Assembly: GCF_000003815.2 (NCBI RefSeq)
Contig: NC_049986.1
Location: forward strand, 3,240,679 to 3,302,678
DNA from: Branchiostoma floridae
Taxonomy: Eukaryota > Chordata > Leptocardii > Amphioxiformes > Branchiostomatidae
Reading direction: 5' to 3'
DNA length: 62,000 nucleotides
Made by a program: the position numbers and the translations under genes. The notes below the pieces were generated by a model. That model ran no database searches. It was not told where the DNA came from and worked only from the letters and a program-made list of their open reading frames with translations. Below are positions 10,926 to 23,011 of the stretch, piece by piece (position 1 is the first letter of the stretch; each line of letters opens with the position of its first letter).

Positions 10926-13561
10926 CTACATCATATCTGAGCTGAACTCTGAGCTGGCAGAAGAGAACATTTGTTCGTGCGGAAGATGAGCCAGCGAGTC
11001 CGAGCTCGATAACTCCTGGCGGCGAAGCTCGGCCAACGCCTCGGCCTCGCTGCGGTCCTCCTCCGAGATGGGGTTCTTGTCTATCCGGTCCAGGCTCGGG
11101 ATGTAGGACAGGGCGTCCAACACGTAGTGCTCAGCCTCTTCCCTCGCTAGAGGGTTACCCGCCAGGGACAGGGTTCGGAGACGGTCCAGGTGGTGCAGTT
11201 TTTCCACCTANNNNNNNNNNNNNNNNNNNNNNNNNNNNNNNNNNNNNNNNNNNNNNNNNNNNNNNNNNNNNNNNNNNNNNNNNNNNNNNNNNNNNNNNNN
11301 NNNNNNNNNNTACGTAAGCCTCATAATCAACTAGTCAGCCCAGGACAAAAGACACAAAACCGGAGGTTCTGCTGCAGTACCAAGGTCACACACAAGGAGG
11401 TCTTCAGTCGACACGGACCTTCGTTTTCTCCAGATATACCTACATACTAAATATCATTACAATCCATCCATAAGTCCTTAAGCTGACAAATTTGATCCCG
11501 AAACACAGATAAACAGAAGACAACAAATAGGCTCGGAGCACCAGCACAATATCTTCATTTCTATAGCAAGGTCAGGACATTGACAGATAGTTATGACAAT
11601 TCGACAGCTCACATTGCGCTATCTAGTTGTTATATTCATACATGCATGAAGCTATCTAAACTTATTCACACTTTCAGAGACCTTAGCACTGGAGAGCTAC
11701 GAAATAGTTAATAAAGAGGTATAGACGATACTAGAATAAGCTCGGCGAGGCTCCCTTCGGAGTTGCAAGTATACTTTAGACTTTAGATTCTTGAGAAAAC
11801 AAAGTGCACTATTCATTATGAAATGGAAACGGATTGGATGAGTGGGAAAATATGTTCCACCAAACAAACAATCAAACAAACCTCTTTTACGGTCATTATC
11901 TGATTCCCCCTCAGGTTGAGATACTGGAGAGACTTCATGCCGGAAGTGAACCCACTCAAAGAGGAAATGACGTTATCACGAAGGTGAAGCAACTTCAGAT
12001 TCGGCATTTTCCGTAGACCCTCAATCTTCTCAAGTTTATTCGCCGCCTGACATGGGTTCAAAATTAGACGACAAGTTTTAGAGAACATCATGATTGCTCG
12101 TTGCTCTCTTTTAAACATGCAAGAGAATTCGATAAACAAGTAAGAAATGTCATCAAATATGAATATCTTATTTTGTGCAAAATGTTACATTAGTCTAAGT
12201 AGAAAAATTTTCTCACAATACACTTTGTGATTGTTCTTTTCACTAATTCCATTGCATGCTGGGAGACGCGGGGCGCTATGGGTTAGATCAAGCGGCAAAC
12301 AACGTCATCACCCTGAGCACAATTTAATAATTTGTGTCTATTTCTTAACATACGACATTATTTTATCCCAGCTAACACTGACACGACCTGGCCCTAACTC
12401 ACCAGATACAGCTCTCGGAGGGACGGGAGGGCCAGCCCTTCGGTGCTCTCCAGCCCGTTGCCCCGCAGCTCCAGCGTGGTCAGGGCCCGGAGCTTACACG
12501 GGTCGAGCCCGGAGATCCGCTGCAGACGGTTCCCTGTCAGGTTCAGGAGCATGAGCTGGGGATGGCTCAGGCCTGCCACCGTAGCGATCTGGTTAAACGC
12601 GAAGGACGCCACCTAGCAAATAGAGAAAGAACGACAGTCACTGAACACAACAAATTGGCAGAAACTATCAACTATCAGCAATAACTATCATAGACTTCTT
12701 TGTCATTCTTCTTGATCGTCACACAAAGTTAGAAAAATCTACCATTTCTTCCTTGTTCTTTTTTGAAAAATATCACGTGCAGGACAATTTTAAGGTATTT
12801 CCTTTTAATTTGAAGAAGGCCTAGTCGCCTTCCACATCTGTCGATCAAAAGTAAAACCGTTCTGTAGACTTATCTTATATAACTCTCTAAAGCTTTCAGA
12901 TGAATTCAGATGGACTTTCCATTAGAATCGAAACAACATTTGGGACGACACCGCTCCTTTACGTCTCNNNNNNNNNNNNNNNNNNNNNNNNNNNNNNNNN
13001 NNNNNNNNNNNNNNNNNNNNNNNNNNNNNNNNNNNNNNNNNNNNNNNNNNNNNNNNNNNNNNNNNNNGACACACTATTGGGAATATTCAAGTCCGCATGC
13101 TTTGCGTATCAACACTATGTGGAAAAAATTATTTTTTCTTTCTATGACCCAGTGTTGTGCAGCCTGGTTATCTAACTGAAAATACTACTTCGGCCTCAAA
13201 GTTTGTTTGAGCTAAAATAATGTCAATACGCAAATCATACAGACTTGGGTATACGCACTGGTGTGGCTGATCCCTGAGGATGTTGGAATAAACATGTAGG
13301 GGTACGGTACCGTACGACGCAGAAATAACGATAGTGGCTTACTCCAAAATTGACTACAAAAGAGGTAGAAAAGTTTTTGAGCGAACCTGTAGAAAGAGCC
13401 TCTCGGTAAGGTTAATTTTGGTGAGCGCGTTTCGGTCCACCTTGAGCCAGAGTAGATGGTCCATCTTGTTGAGTGGAGACAGGTCCGTCAGACGGTTGCC
13501 GGACAGGTCCAGGTACCGGACATGCACCAGGTCCTTCAGGACACTGATGTCCGTCAGATCC
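10926..13561 (-). CDS. LRRC23: LRRC23, coding exons 2-5 (leucine-rich repeats and C-terminus)
   Basis: Exons on the minus strand are 13387-13561, 12403-12612, 11882-12046 and 10926-11207, all with GT-AG borders and compatible phases. They encode residues 73-348. Leucine-rich repeats run from DLTDISVLKDLVHVRYLDLS through DLSPLNKMDHLLWLKVD, LSHPQLMLLNLTGN, LTTLELRGNGLEST, LKLLHLRDN and MKSLQYLNLRGNQI to LRTLSLAGNPL. An acidic/basic C-tail contains SLDRIDKNPISEEDRSEAEA. These match my knowledge of vertebrate LRRC23 repeat by repeat, including SHP, GLDP, ELRGN-LEST and the LDR-DK end. LRRC23 is a radial spoke component of motile cilia and sperm flagella. With exon 1 at 19993-20207 the CDS totals 1047 nt (348 aa), close to mammalian length. 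Two 100-N gaps fall in introns. Confidence 0.93.
11211..11310. other. Assembly gap (100 N)
   Basis: Lies in the last LRRC23 intron, 3 bp beyond the exon 5 acceptor. Confidence 1.
12968..13067. other. Assembly gap (100 N)
   Basis: Lies in the LRRC23 intron between the exons at 13387-13561 and 12403-12612. Confidence 1.
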
Positions 13562-14118
13562 CTATAATATATAGTAGTGACAATGATATTCATTCCATAT
13601 CCATGCTCAAAAAGGACTAAATTACATCGTTGAATAGCTGAAAAGGGAAAGTAAAGAATGTACAAAAATTTTACCTTTGAACCAATTGTTAGTATCTTTG
13701 ATGTTAGTATCACCATTGGCAACATTAAAAGTTTTTTTTGTCGGGGGGAAAGCCTAAGCAAAGTTTACTATTACTAGTATATGATGGCGTTGGAGCTACA
13801 GCGTTGGAGCTACAGCGCGTAGTCACTGTATTCTTGATATGTCTTTTTTTATGTCAATGGCTTGTTCTGATTATTACTATGCAATCATTTTCTGTACTTG
13901 GCAACTACCTAAAAGTGATTTCTCCAGATAATGTGTCGTAGATTGAACAAAAGTGTTCAAACGTATGGGTGACTTCACTGTAGTGTTTAAGATGAGATGT
14001 CGTCAGTAACATGCATGACCGCGCCTTTGCCTCGGGCCAGTCGGGGCACTCTTGACGGCGTCTATACAACAATGGAACCAAGTATTACTAACACAAACGC
14101 CAGAAAGGTCATTGGCCC

Positions 14119-17100
14119 ATGTCGCTACTGAGGAAGGCAACTCAGATCAACAAGTCTGTAATGGCGGCGATGTCAAAATCTCTGATAGCCTTCTTAGCCT
14201 TTCAGGCGATATTTCTGTTCGTGGTCATCAAATGGAGCCGGAATGCCGTCATAGTCTCCATCGGACCTTCATCCGTCAAGCTCCAGGTCAAAGATAGGTA
14301 AGATGGTTGAGTTATACGCTTATGTTGATCAAATACACAACTTTGCTTAGTAGGTGTGCACTAGCCCAACCAATGGGCGTTAGTAACCTGTACACGTTTG
14401 CTTTACAATGAACAAAAATATTCTTACCCTTGACAAGCCAATTGTTATTACAAGAGGTAGATTTTATTCTTAGCTGGATGAACGGGTAAAAGGGACAGTT
14501 TAAAGACTCCATTTGTGACGAGTATTCTCACATGAAATCGTCGGTTTTAATGAACCATTATCTGTTTACAGCTGGCTGGCAAAATGTTCGATCATTAGAA
14601 AATGACGATGTTTATAGACTGACCTTCAAATTATGTATGAAAGGCCGTTTTGGATGTCTGTATTTTGTTTGTATTTACGACCCATTCCACACAATTAGTA
14701 CAAGCACTGTGCTGTGACAGAAATTTTTGACGAGCCATTTACCAACGGTTATGTTCCACGAACACATTGGTTATGGTTGATTAAGGCACAACACTTGTCA
14801 GAAGTCTAATAGTAGAAGTCTAATAGTAGAAGTGATTATATTTATACATGTCATTTCTATAGGATGGATTTAATTTACTAGTATTGGCTACGGTTACTTG
14901 AAAATTAAACCTTGAGGGTAAAGTCGTCCAACCGGTCTGACCTTTGCTTCTTACACAGGTCAGAGTTGACGGGTTTGGTGCATGGCGGGAACTTGCCCAC
15001 ATCACGGAGTAAGTACTTCTCTCAATCCTTCACAAGAGACACAAACCAAGGTGGTACCGCAGTGCTTGCCGGGAACTTACCTACACCATGGAGCAACTTT
15101 CAGTCACAGTTGGTTACAAGAAGTGAGGCCAAATGCGACCGTCCTGTCACCAATTTCGTGTTCATTAAGGTAACTGGGAAAATAGAAGATTTAAGAGTTG
15201 GTGTCTTTAAGGTGGTTATATATATATATATATAACACTGTATATATATACAAAGTGTGACAATAATTATAAGTCAGGCACAAACTTATCGATGATTTTG
15301 TCAAATCCAAGCCATACTACAAACACAAAAGATCGCTTCTTGGATGTCGAATTTTATCTAGATAGTCATTGTGCCCATAACTTGGAATCATAACCTTTAT
15401 CAACCGTAGGGTTTTAACTTGTGTATTTCTTAAGATCTTAAAAGGCTGACAGCGCCTCGCTTAACCGTGCCCAATGTTTTAAAGAGTCTCAGGAACTAAG
15501 TTCACCTAACATAAATCCTAGTCCCACTACACAACTTGATCATGATAGTAAAAACTATGGTAACCATTCATTGTTATTCCCTTCTAGGTTCACAAGACAG
15601 CTTCTGGCTCCACGTTTATGGTGCTGGGCCGGTTCGGCAGGAACCATGACATGACCATCTGTTACCCCGCACGCCGTAGTAAGGCCCGGCACAAGACACT
15701 GTCATACCCAAGGTAACGTTTCTGTAATCCAAGCTCGCATTCCATTACTATTGCAATGTCAACGGAAAGAAAAAGACTGATCGTTAATCTCACCATGATT
15801 AAATTGATGACGTCATGACTTTCCCTAAAATGACTTGTAGTTGGTTGGGCCATGTCAGTCTATGATGGTTCGAAGGTCCCCTTCGACCCAAGTAAGGCCA
15901 TGTTGATTTGATTATATGGATGACATCCTCTGGGAACGGCAAAACTGATGCGAGCGCGCGAGTGAAAAAAAAAGTTGCCTTCACTAAAGAAAATCGACCG
16001 AAATCTAAGGGGGCGGGAAGGTTGAACAAATGACTTAATTTAAACACAAGAATATTGAATACCGGACAATAGACATTTCGATTTTGTTTTTACATCTTGT
16101 TTCATTACCATGGAATGGACGTTGACATTAGTATCTTCTCTGATACAATGTATATTTGTTTTTTTACATCTGCGGCATACAACTACTGCTCTGTACAATT
16201 TAAAGCACGGTTGAAAACTTTTTCTTTTATTTTCGGAAAAGGCCGAAAATTGATGCGCGCGCGGATCTCAGCCATTTAATAATATAGCCTAAAGATACGG
16301 GATGCTTTTTATGCTACGCGAAACCTGTAATCACGACTGCACATGGGCATTCTGAACTGCGATATGGCTTATTGTACTAAAATAGTATTAAAACGCGTTT
16401 TATGTTGTCTTTTTCAGCGGAAAATTGATCAGGAAGGACTGCAACCCAGCCTATGGTAGGAACTACACCCTCCTCCTACACCACTCAATCATGAACAAGC
16501 CAGCCATGGATGGAATCATGGAACCCGGAACCAAGTACATCGGCATCATGCGCGAACCTCTGAGTCATTTTCGGTCGATCTTCTTTTGGGAGCAACGCAT
16601 TTTACGTCACAAGACAAATCCACTGGGAACATTTCTAAATATAAATGAGAATTTTGATCTCAGAAACAAGCAGCCATATTCAAAACATCGAAATTTTCAA
16701 GCACATTACTTGGGTTTCCCGACAAAATATATGACCAGCAAAAATACAAGTCAGCTGTACGAAGCAATCAGGTTGGTTTTACAGTTTCTTTAATTCTTTC
16801 CTTGTTTCTTTTTTTCATATCTTTTGTCACTGCTAAGTAAGATAAGAGCCTGCGATCCACCCTCCTCGCTTAATAGCGGTCCTCCAATCAGATACCCAGC
16901 CTCCTGTTGTCGGGGTGAAAGTTACCAGCCAATCGCATGGCCTCCTGAGGTACCCTGCGACGTGATTGGCTGGTGCAAGGACGTTATATCTGATATAACG
17001 TCCTTGGCTGGTGGCACTAGCCAGCGCTAACCCGACGAGAAGAACAGGTCGCAGACCTGTATTAAAGCCTGTGCTGTTGCTTGATACAAACAAGTAGCAG

Positions 17101-17675
17101 TAGTGGCCTGGGCCTGGCACAACTGGATGTCTTCCCCATTTTGATAGTTTAATTTCTTGTTTTTGTACAGAACCGTCGCAGGCTGGTACTCCATGGTCAT
17201 CATAACAGAGTACTGGGAGGAATCCCTGGTGCTGCTGAGAAGGACGTTTTGCTGGACCATGTTTGACATACTGCACTCAACAAGGAGACTTCACCGGCTA
17301 AAAACACGTAAAGAACGCGTCACACTTACCGACAAACAGAAAGAGACCCACAAAAGAATGAGCAACATAGATTATATGATGTACGACTACTTCAATAACA
17401 CATTTTGGCAACGTGTAAGCGAGGAAGGGCCCGAGTTTTGGGAAGAATTCACCTATTACAGGACACTGAACGGCGAAGTAAACCAACATTGTAACTCAGC
17501 TAGAGGGGAAAAAGTCTTTCCCGCTGGTAAATGGAGCCGGGAGTTTGTGATCAATTCGACTTTCTGTCACGAACTGCGGAAATGGGGAGAGGGGAAGTGG
17601 GCAGTATCGTGCAGGGACGTGGTTAACAGACAAAACGAAGAGATGAGAAAGAAGAATCCCCAATTAGACGAATGA
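14119..17675 (+). CDS. Galactose-3-O-sulfotransferase-like enzyme (Gal3ST family), five exons
   Basis: Exons 14119-14297, 14959-15169, 15588-15712, 16418-16771 and 17171-17675 have GT-AG borders and join to 1374 nt (457 aa plus stop). Residues 21-37 (LIAFLAFQAIFLFVVI) form a type II Golgi membrane anchor, followed by a stem. The 5'-phosphosulfate-binding motif is KVHKTASGST (130-139). The 3'-phosphate motif is MREPLSHFRS (216-225). The family block MVIITEYWEESLVLLRR starts at residue 297. The enzyme should transfer sulfate from PAPS to the 3-OH of galactose on glycolipid or glycan in the Golgi, as galactosylceramide sulfotransferase does; substrate cannot be read from sequence. The stem holds an in-frame 28-residue duplication. 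The whole gene lies antisense inside LRRC23 intron 1. A MITE-like palindrome occupies its last intron. An alternative start is Met15 or Met18. Confidence 0.92.
15219..15251. repeat. (TA)n microsatellite
   Basis: Two TATATATA tracts separated by ACACTG, in intron 2 of the sulfotransferase. Confidence 0.85.
16850..17060. mobile_element. MITE-like nested palindromes in sulfotransferase intron 4
   Basis: ACCAGCCAATC (near 16924) pairs with GATTGGCTGGT (near 16964). Next to it CAAGGACGTTATATC-T-GATATAACGTCCTTG (16976-17006) is a perfect 15-bp-arm palindrome, and ACAGGTC-GCA-GACCTGT (17045-17061) is another. Non-coding. Confidence 0.6.
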
Positions 17676-17879
17676 ATTATTCAAGCTCATGATCACAAGA
17701 CGAATGGTATATACCTCGGTATCTGCTTATATGCGCTATGGGAAGCCCTCCTCCCCTACCTGTGGTGACTGTTAAGTCTACAATACAAGAAGTAGTTGAA
17801 TTCGTGAAGATCCTATGGGTGATCTTACGTCAACATAATGATCAGCAAAGGAAGCCACAGACTGCACCCGTTGCGCGTA

Positions 17880-18330
17880 CTAAAGAGACAGGGTCGACAT
17901 TACAGACTTGCCACTAGTTTGTGGCTTTGTACGACCAACTTTAGAATATGCGTGCCCTGTATGGCACCCTGGTATCACTAGTACCCAATTTAGGGTCACA
18001 GAGAACGTACGAAAAAGAGCTTGTCACATAATTATTAGTCCTATCTTTGTTAGTTCCGACATGGTTTTAGATTAATTGTCTCCGTTTCGTCTCTGTGCAA
18101 CAGACGGCACGAGGCTCTGTACAAAGTTTGGTACTTCTTTGCTAAGCTCTTCGTCCCTCTCAAAATGGCTGCCGCCAAACCGTGTGAGCCTACATGGCAG
18201 AAACCTCAGGTCCAAACACCAGACAACACAATTCCACTGTAGAACAGTTCAACTGCTAGGTATAGGAAGACCACACTACCTTGTCTACATGCGCAACAAC
18301 TCAGAGTACTACAGGCGTCAATAAGCTTTG
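17880..18330 (+). pseudogene. LINE reverse-transcriptase C-terminus relic
   Basis: The translated relic reads LVCGFVRPTLEYACPVWHPG near 17920-17980, the counterpart of VYSGFIRPVLEYCVPVWHHS in the LINE at 41.7-44.5 kb. It is followed near 18110-18320 by LCTKFG, SKWLPPNRVSLHGRNLR and FHCRTVQL, typical of the C-terminal end of CR1/L2-like ORF2. Frames change between segments, so it is dead. It lies downstream of the sulfotransferase stop in the same orientation. Confidence 0.7.
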
Positions 18331-18538
18331 GATGTATACAGTTTATTTCAAAAGTAGTTACTGTAAGTTTTGTAATGTTTTGAATTATGCATTTCCATTG
18401 ATGTTCATTTTGATTGTAAAGCATACTGCAATTCAGCCGAAATAGGCTGCCACTGTATGTTGTTGTAAGTCACTTGACGTAAATAAACAAACCACTTTAC
18501 ATTCATCTCAGACGTGTACCAAAATGTTCAGGACTGTT

Positions 18539-19136
18539 NNNNNNNNNNNNNNNNNNNNNNNNNNNNNNNNNNNNNNNNNNNNNNNNNNNNNNNNNNNNNN
18601 NNNNNNNNNNNNNNNNNNNNNNNNNNNNNNNNNNNNNNNNNNNNNNNNNNNNNNNNNNNNNNNNNNNNNNNNNNNNNNNNNNNNNNNNNNNNNNNNNNNN
18701 NNNNNNNNNNNNNNNNNNNNNNNNNNNNNNNNNNNNNNNNNNNNNNNNNNNNNNNNNNNNNNNNNNNNNNNNNNNNNNNNNNNNNNNNNNNNNNNNNNNN
18801 NNNNNNNNNNNNNNNNNNNNNNNNNNNNNNNNNNNNNNNNNNNNNNNNNNNNNNNNNNNNNNNNNNNNNNNNNNNNNNNNNNNNNNNNNNNNNNNNNNNN
18901 NNNNNNNNNNNNNNNNNNNNNNNNNNNNNNNNNNNNNNNNNNNNNNNNNNNNNNNNNNNNNNNNNNNNNNNNNNNNNNNNNNNNNNNNNNNNNNNNNNNN
19001 NNNNNNNNNNNNNNNNNNNNNNNNNNNNNNNNNNNNNNNNNNNNNNNNNNNNNNNNNNNNNNNNNNNNNNNNNNNNNNNNNNNNNNNNNNNNNNNNNNNN
19101 NNNNNNNNNNNNNNNNNNNNNNNNNNNNNNNNNNNN
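18539..19136. other. Assembly gap (598 N)
   Basis: Run of N between the LINE relic and the sulfotransferase exon relic. Confidence 1.
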
Positions 19137-19273
19137 GGATAACAGGACAAAACTCTTAGGCTATGATTTGGTACAGTCTGCTGCACAGGTGATTGTACAG
19201 TGTGCCAGGTAAGATTAACTCGTCCAACAAGTACTAGTACTGTCTCATGGACGCCTGTACGTGTGCATTTGCT

Positions 19274-19394
19274 GCAGGTCAGGGTTCATGACTGGCGTGG
19301 TGCTGCTGGGAACCACCCACTGTTACAGAGTAATCAATGACAAACTTGTGGGGCTAAATGAGACCGTCTTGTCAATAATTTAGTACAAATCAAG
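19274..19394 (+). pseudogene. Decayed copy of sulfotransferase exon 2
   Basis: The relic begins GCAGGTCAGGGTTCATG and ends GGGCTAAATGAGACCGTCTTG.. at about 19352-19394, matching the start and end of exon 2 (14959-15169: CAGGTCAGAGTTGACG and GGCCAAATGCGACCGTCCTG). The reading frame has stops (TGA, TAG). It is about 84 bp shorter because it has only one copy of the stem repeat that exon 2 carries twice, so it may descend from a duplicate older than that expansion. Neighbouring exons were not found; the N gap lies just upstream. Confidence 0.7.
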
Positions 19395-19992
19395 GGAATA
19401 TGACTGATTATTGCATAAGGAGAAACATGATAGCATTCACTTATCAAAGATGTTGCCATACGCAAAACCTGTACAGTCGGTTACAAACACACGTGTGTAA
19501 AACGATCATGCTTGCTTTACTAAAACGGCAAAACGCCTAAAATAAAGCAGACAGTACAAAAGTATACCAATTGCAACCTCCTTGATTATACTAGTATTGC
19601 GATCTAGATGTTGCTTTTCTTTTCTTGCGTGCGACGATTGATTCAATGTCTTTAAAATGTTGATATCTCAAGCTAGATTTGTAGCATGCAAAGATGGATA
19701 CAAATGGCATATCTAGTACTTGATCCTTTTTTTATGAAAAGATGAGATAGAGGGCACCAATATTTCATTCTTTTACTAACCAAACCATGCATGTATGGAT
19801 TTCTGTAAAACTGATTAAGATAACAAATTAGAATAGACATGTCTTACACTACATGTATTTCGATCATCACACATACGAGGTAAATATCTTTCTGAACTTG
19901 TGATCATGTCTACGAAGATTTTCGACTTACTTTCTGTCAGAAAACAGTTGGAAAGTTTGTTCGCACGAGCTCGAGGTGTGACCGAAACTTAC
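19395..19992. other. LRRC23 intron 1, distal part, no other feature
   Basis: AT-rich intronic DNA with no ORF of note. Confidence 0.5.
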
Positions 19993-20207
19993 TTGCGGTG
20001 GAGATCCAGCCGTATGTAGGCGTGTGCCAGCCCGTTCCCAGTTTTACTCAGCTCGGACAGGGCCGGTCCTATAACCTCCATGGTCAGTCGACCAGGGTCC
20101 ACCTTTTCTTCGGACAAAGTGGTCGAACTGCTGCTGACCTCAGTGGTGGACCCGAAGCTCGGCGTGGACACACCACTACCTTCTTCAAAAGACGTGTCGG
20201 ACATCAT
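19993..20207 (-). CDS. LRRC23: LRRC23, first coding exon
   Basis: The ATG is at 20207 and the exon ends CAC CGC AA|GTAAGT at 19993. It encodes a Ser/Thr/Glu-rich N-terminus followed by LSKTGNGLAHAYIRLDL, which corresponds to the GNGLAHAY segment I know from vertebrate LRRC23 just before the first repeat. The last codon is split AA|G and joins exactly to the exon at 13561. The ATG is immediately preceded on the minus strand by TATACTTTTTCAG, an acceptor-like sequence, so a non-coding 5' exon further upstream is likely. The intron to exon 2 is 6.4 kb and holds the sulfotransferase gene on the other strand. Confidence 0.9.
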
Positions 20208-21810
20208 CTGAAAAAGTATAACTATGAAACGTCCTTTTAAAAAAAACAAGGTTGGTTTTACACTGGCCCAAACAGTTAGTAATTCCAGTTTTGTGTCGAA
20301 AGAAAATGGCGACGAAGTCGTATCGAATTTGAATGTGGTGTTCGAAGCTTTCCTTGGAATATTCGAATCTGTTCGAAACAGTGAACCATGTTCGAAACTT
20401 CTCCCGCGCGCCATCGGATATTGGCTAACTTCGAAGCAGATACTTGGGGAGGAGGTCGTCTGTCATCAAAATACAAACTGTAGCTGACATTTACCGTAAA
20501 GGCAAACAAAACGTACGAGCGCTAACCTACTTGTTTGTGAAATAGAAATATTGAAACCCCTATATAGTCCATGGGCCAGCACCCCAAATTTCACATATCG
20601 GTACCCTCCGGGGTGGCAAATTCTCCTTGTTATTTTTGAATAGTAGAAGGCCTGTGGCATATATTTTGACGTGATAGCCATTCTGGTATGGTAGCTTTCT
20701 ACCGGCTATCACCCTTCAAACCTATCACCACCTAAATGATCTGGAAATTTCGTGTCTTCAATAAGGGGGAGGGGCAAAAAATTAAACATCAATATTTTTC
20801 CACGAAAATTCACAGGCTGGTAGAACCTGCTAAGAGGATCATAAAAATATCAATTGATTTTTGATATTGTGATTCAACACGAAATTATGACCGCTTAAAA
20901 TCATATTTTTTGGTGATTTTCTGGTGGAAAATATATACTTTACTTTCCAATATCGTTCATTTATTCACATTACCTATGGGGCCTTGCCTGATGAATTAGA
21001 CTTACCGTACGTATCCTTCTCTGCATATTAAGCTTTAAATGATCGAAATCCATCAATGAAATCCGGAGATATGAATGTGTGAAGAATGACACATCTGCCA
21101 GCTTATAGTGACAATATCGTTGCTAAGGCCGTTGCTAAGGCTGTTGTTAAGGAGGTTTCAGATCGTACTCCACAACAAAACTGATGCAAAGAACTTACTT
21201 TTCTGTAGCATTTTACTCTGATTACATCAGTAGAAGTACAAGGAATCGTGTTAAAATGTTTAACATGTAACAGATGCAGAAATGTGTTTTTTTACGTCAT
21301 TTCTTTCAGAATCGTTAGCAAACTATTTCTAAGGCCGTTGCTAAGGGTGTACTCTGTCATGTTTCAAGCCAAAACAGCAGAGAGTCAAGTTCTCTGACGC
21401 GTGATTTTGCTCCTGTCATCTTGTAAATCATACTTAACTGTGAAAAATATCATAATTGATTGGAAATGTTAATTTGGGCTCTACATGGGGGTTATAAGGA
21501 TACCTGAAAATGAATTACCTTGATTGCACACATTTTTTTTACAAATCTTTTGCTCTTTTTCGTCATTTAGTAGATACCTTATTAAAATTCACAGCGTATA
21601 TCTAGTATGTCGTACACAATGAAAAAGGCTCTGCATGGGGGTTACCGGGGCACCACATATGTGACACAGGATATGTGGATGCAGGACTGCGTCATGCATA
21701 TCAAAAATTTATCTAGAAACAAGACCATAACAAAAGGTCAAGAACAAGGCTACTCTGGGATGAATACAAGTATATTGTACTTTTCTTGATCAATGATGGT
21801 ATACATTATA

Positions 21811-21868
21811 AAGGAGGTTATATCGACATATATAGGCATATCTAGACATGTCTATATAACCTCATTGA
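21811..21868. repeat. Imperfect palindrome, GGAGGTTATAT family
   Basis: AAAGGAGGTTATATCGACAT pairs imperfectly with ACATGTCTATATAACCTCATT. It sits just inside the inner end of the left arm of the 6.5 kb element. Confidence 0.6.
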
Positions 21869-22629
21869 CTATATATCAGGTACAGTGCAGGTTTGCTGCG
21901 TTGGACAAACTGCAACACACTTAGTCTAATGGTATGTTATTATGCCTGACCATTCATTCATTTGTTAACATAAGGGCAAACCAAAAACAAAGTCTATAAC
22001 AAAATTTTCATGTATCGAGACCCGTTAGAATGGAGCAGTGTAATATCTGGTGTAAAACGTAGCTAACTGAAGATTCTGGCAGGCTTGTAAAACTTGACAG
22101 ACTGGATACAAAACTACCGATGCCTTTTTCTACACTGCTGTAAATATTACAAAACTTACAACCTACAAGTTTCCACATGTGCATGTGCCTAGAACTAGGA
22201 TGGTCTCCAATGCCTAAGGGAATTTTCTTTGTCATTGAGCCTGTAGGCTTGTTCTCATTTAAATGTCGAAATGCTGTCGCCTGACTTTACGCCTTGATAT
22301 GGAGCAAATTATAGACAACATCACTGGTTCCTTCACTTTTCCACAACCCCTGTAATGTTTTACAAAAGATGCACAACAACATTCGTATTGGTTGATGGCT
22401 TACAATATTATTATAGCCACGGGTGGGATTTCACCCCCTAAAATATGGCTGTTGCCTGAGAAGAAACGAAGAATTCAAATAGTAGCCAAAAATGTAACAA
22501 TTCAGTTCCCAGAATGATAGTTCGGTAGGTGAAACTAGCTGTCCAGGCCTTCTGACCGATCACGTCATATGACTACTGCCACTGATCTTGGAGGCTGTGT
22601 GAGGTGGTTCATGCCTGTCGCCAGACTCT

Positions 22630-23011
22630 GTAACAAACGTTACCACCACGAGTACGATGGTTGCCACGGTTATATTATCCACGTATAAGACTAGAAATGA
22701 TCGTTTTTGTGACGCTGTACAGTTTTTCTGGCTTTTTAAAGAAACAAGAAAGGGTTGTTGACTGTCATTTGTATCCCACCTCGCTTAACAAAATGTTGTA
22801 CAGAAATGACTGTAACAAACGTTACCATAGATTGTTCGATGCTGTCTAAGCTTTCTTTTTGACCTGGTGTAAAAAAGCTGCCCACTTTTTAAATGTTCCT
22901 CTGAGGGACGTCCACTTATACCTAAATGATGTAGTCAATAAGGTGAGTCCTTTCGAAGAAAACAGGGTAAAGTTCACTGTTGTAACAAATGTTACCGGTA
23001 ACGTTTGTTAC
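22630..23011. repeat. Spaced GTAACAAACGTTAC palindromes
   Basis: The 14-mer GTAACAAACGTTAC occurs at 22630-22643 and 22812-22825. A variant GTAACAAATGTTAC is at 22982-22995, followed directly by the reverse complement GTAACGTTTGTTAC at 22998-23011. Spacing is about 170-180 bp. Confidence 0.75.

Noticed and set aside
13334-13567. Plus-strand ORF over an LRRC23 exon
   Set aside because: Antisense shadow of the exon at 13387-13561.
18503-19212. Frames of 211-232 residues mostly of X
   Set aside because: They run through an N gap; same for 51339-51666, 58056-58723 and 59801-60857.
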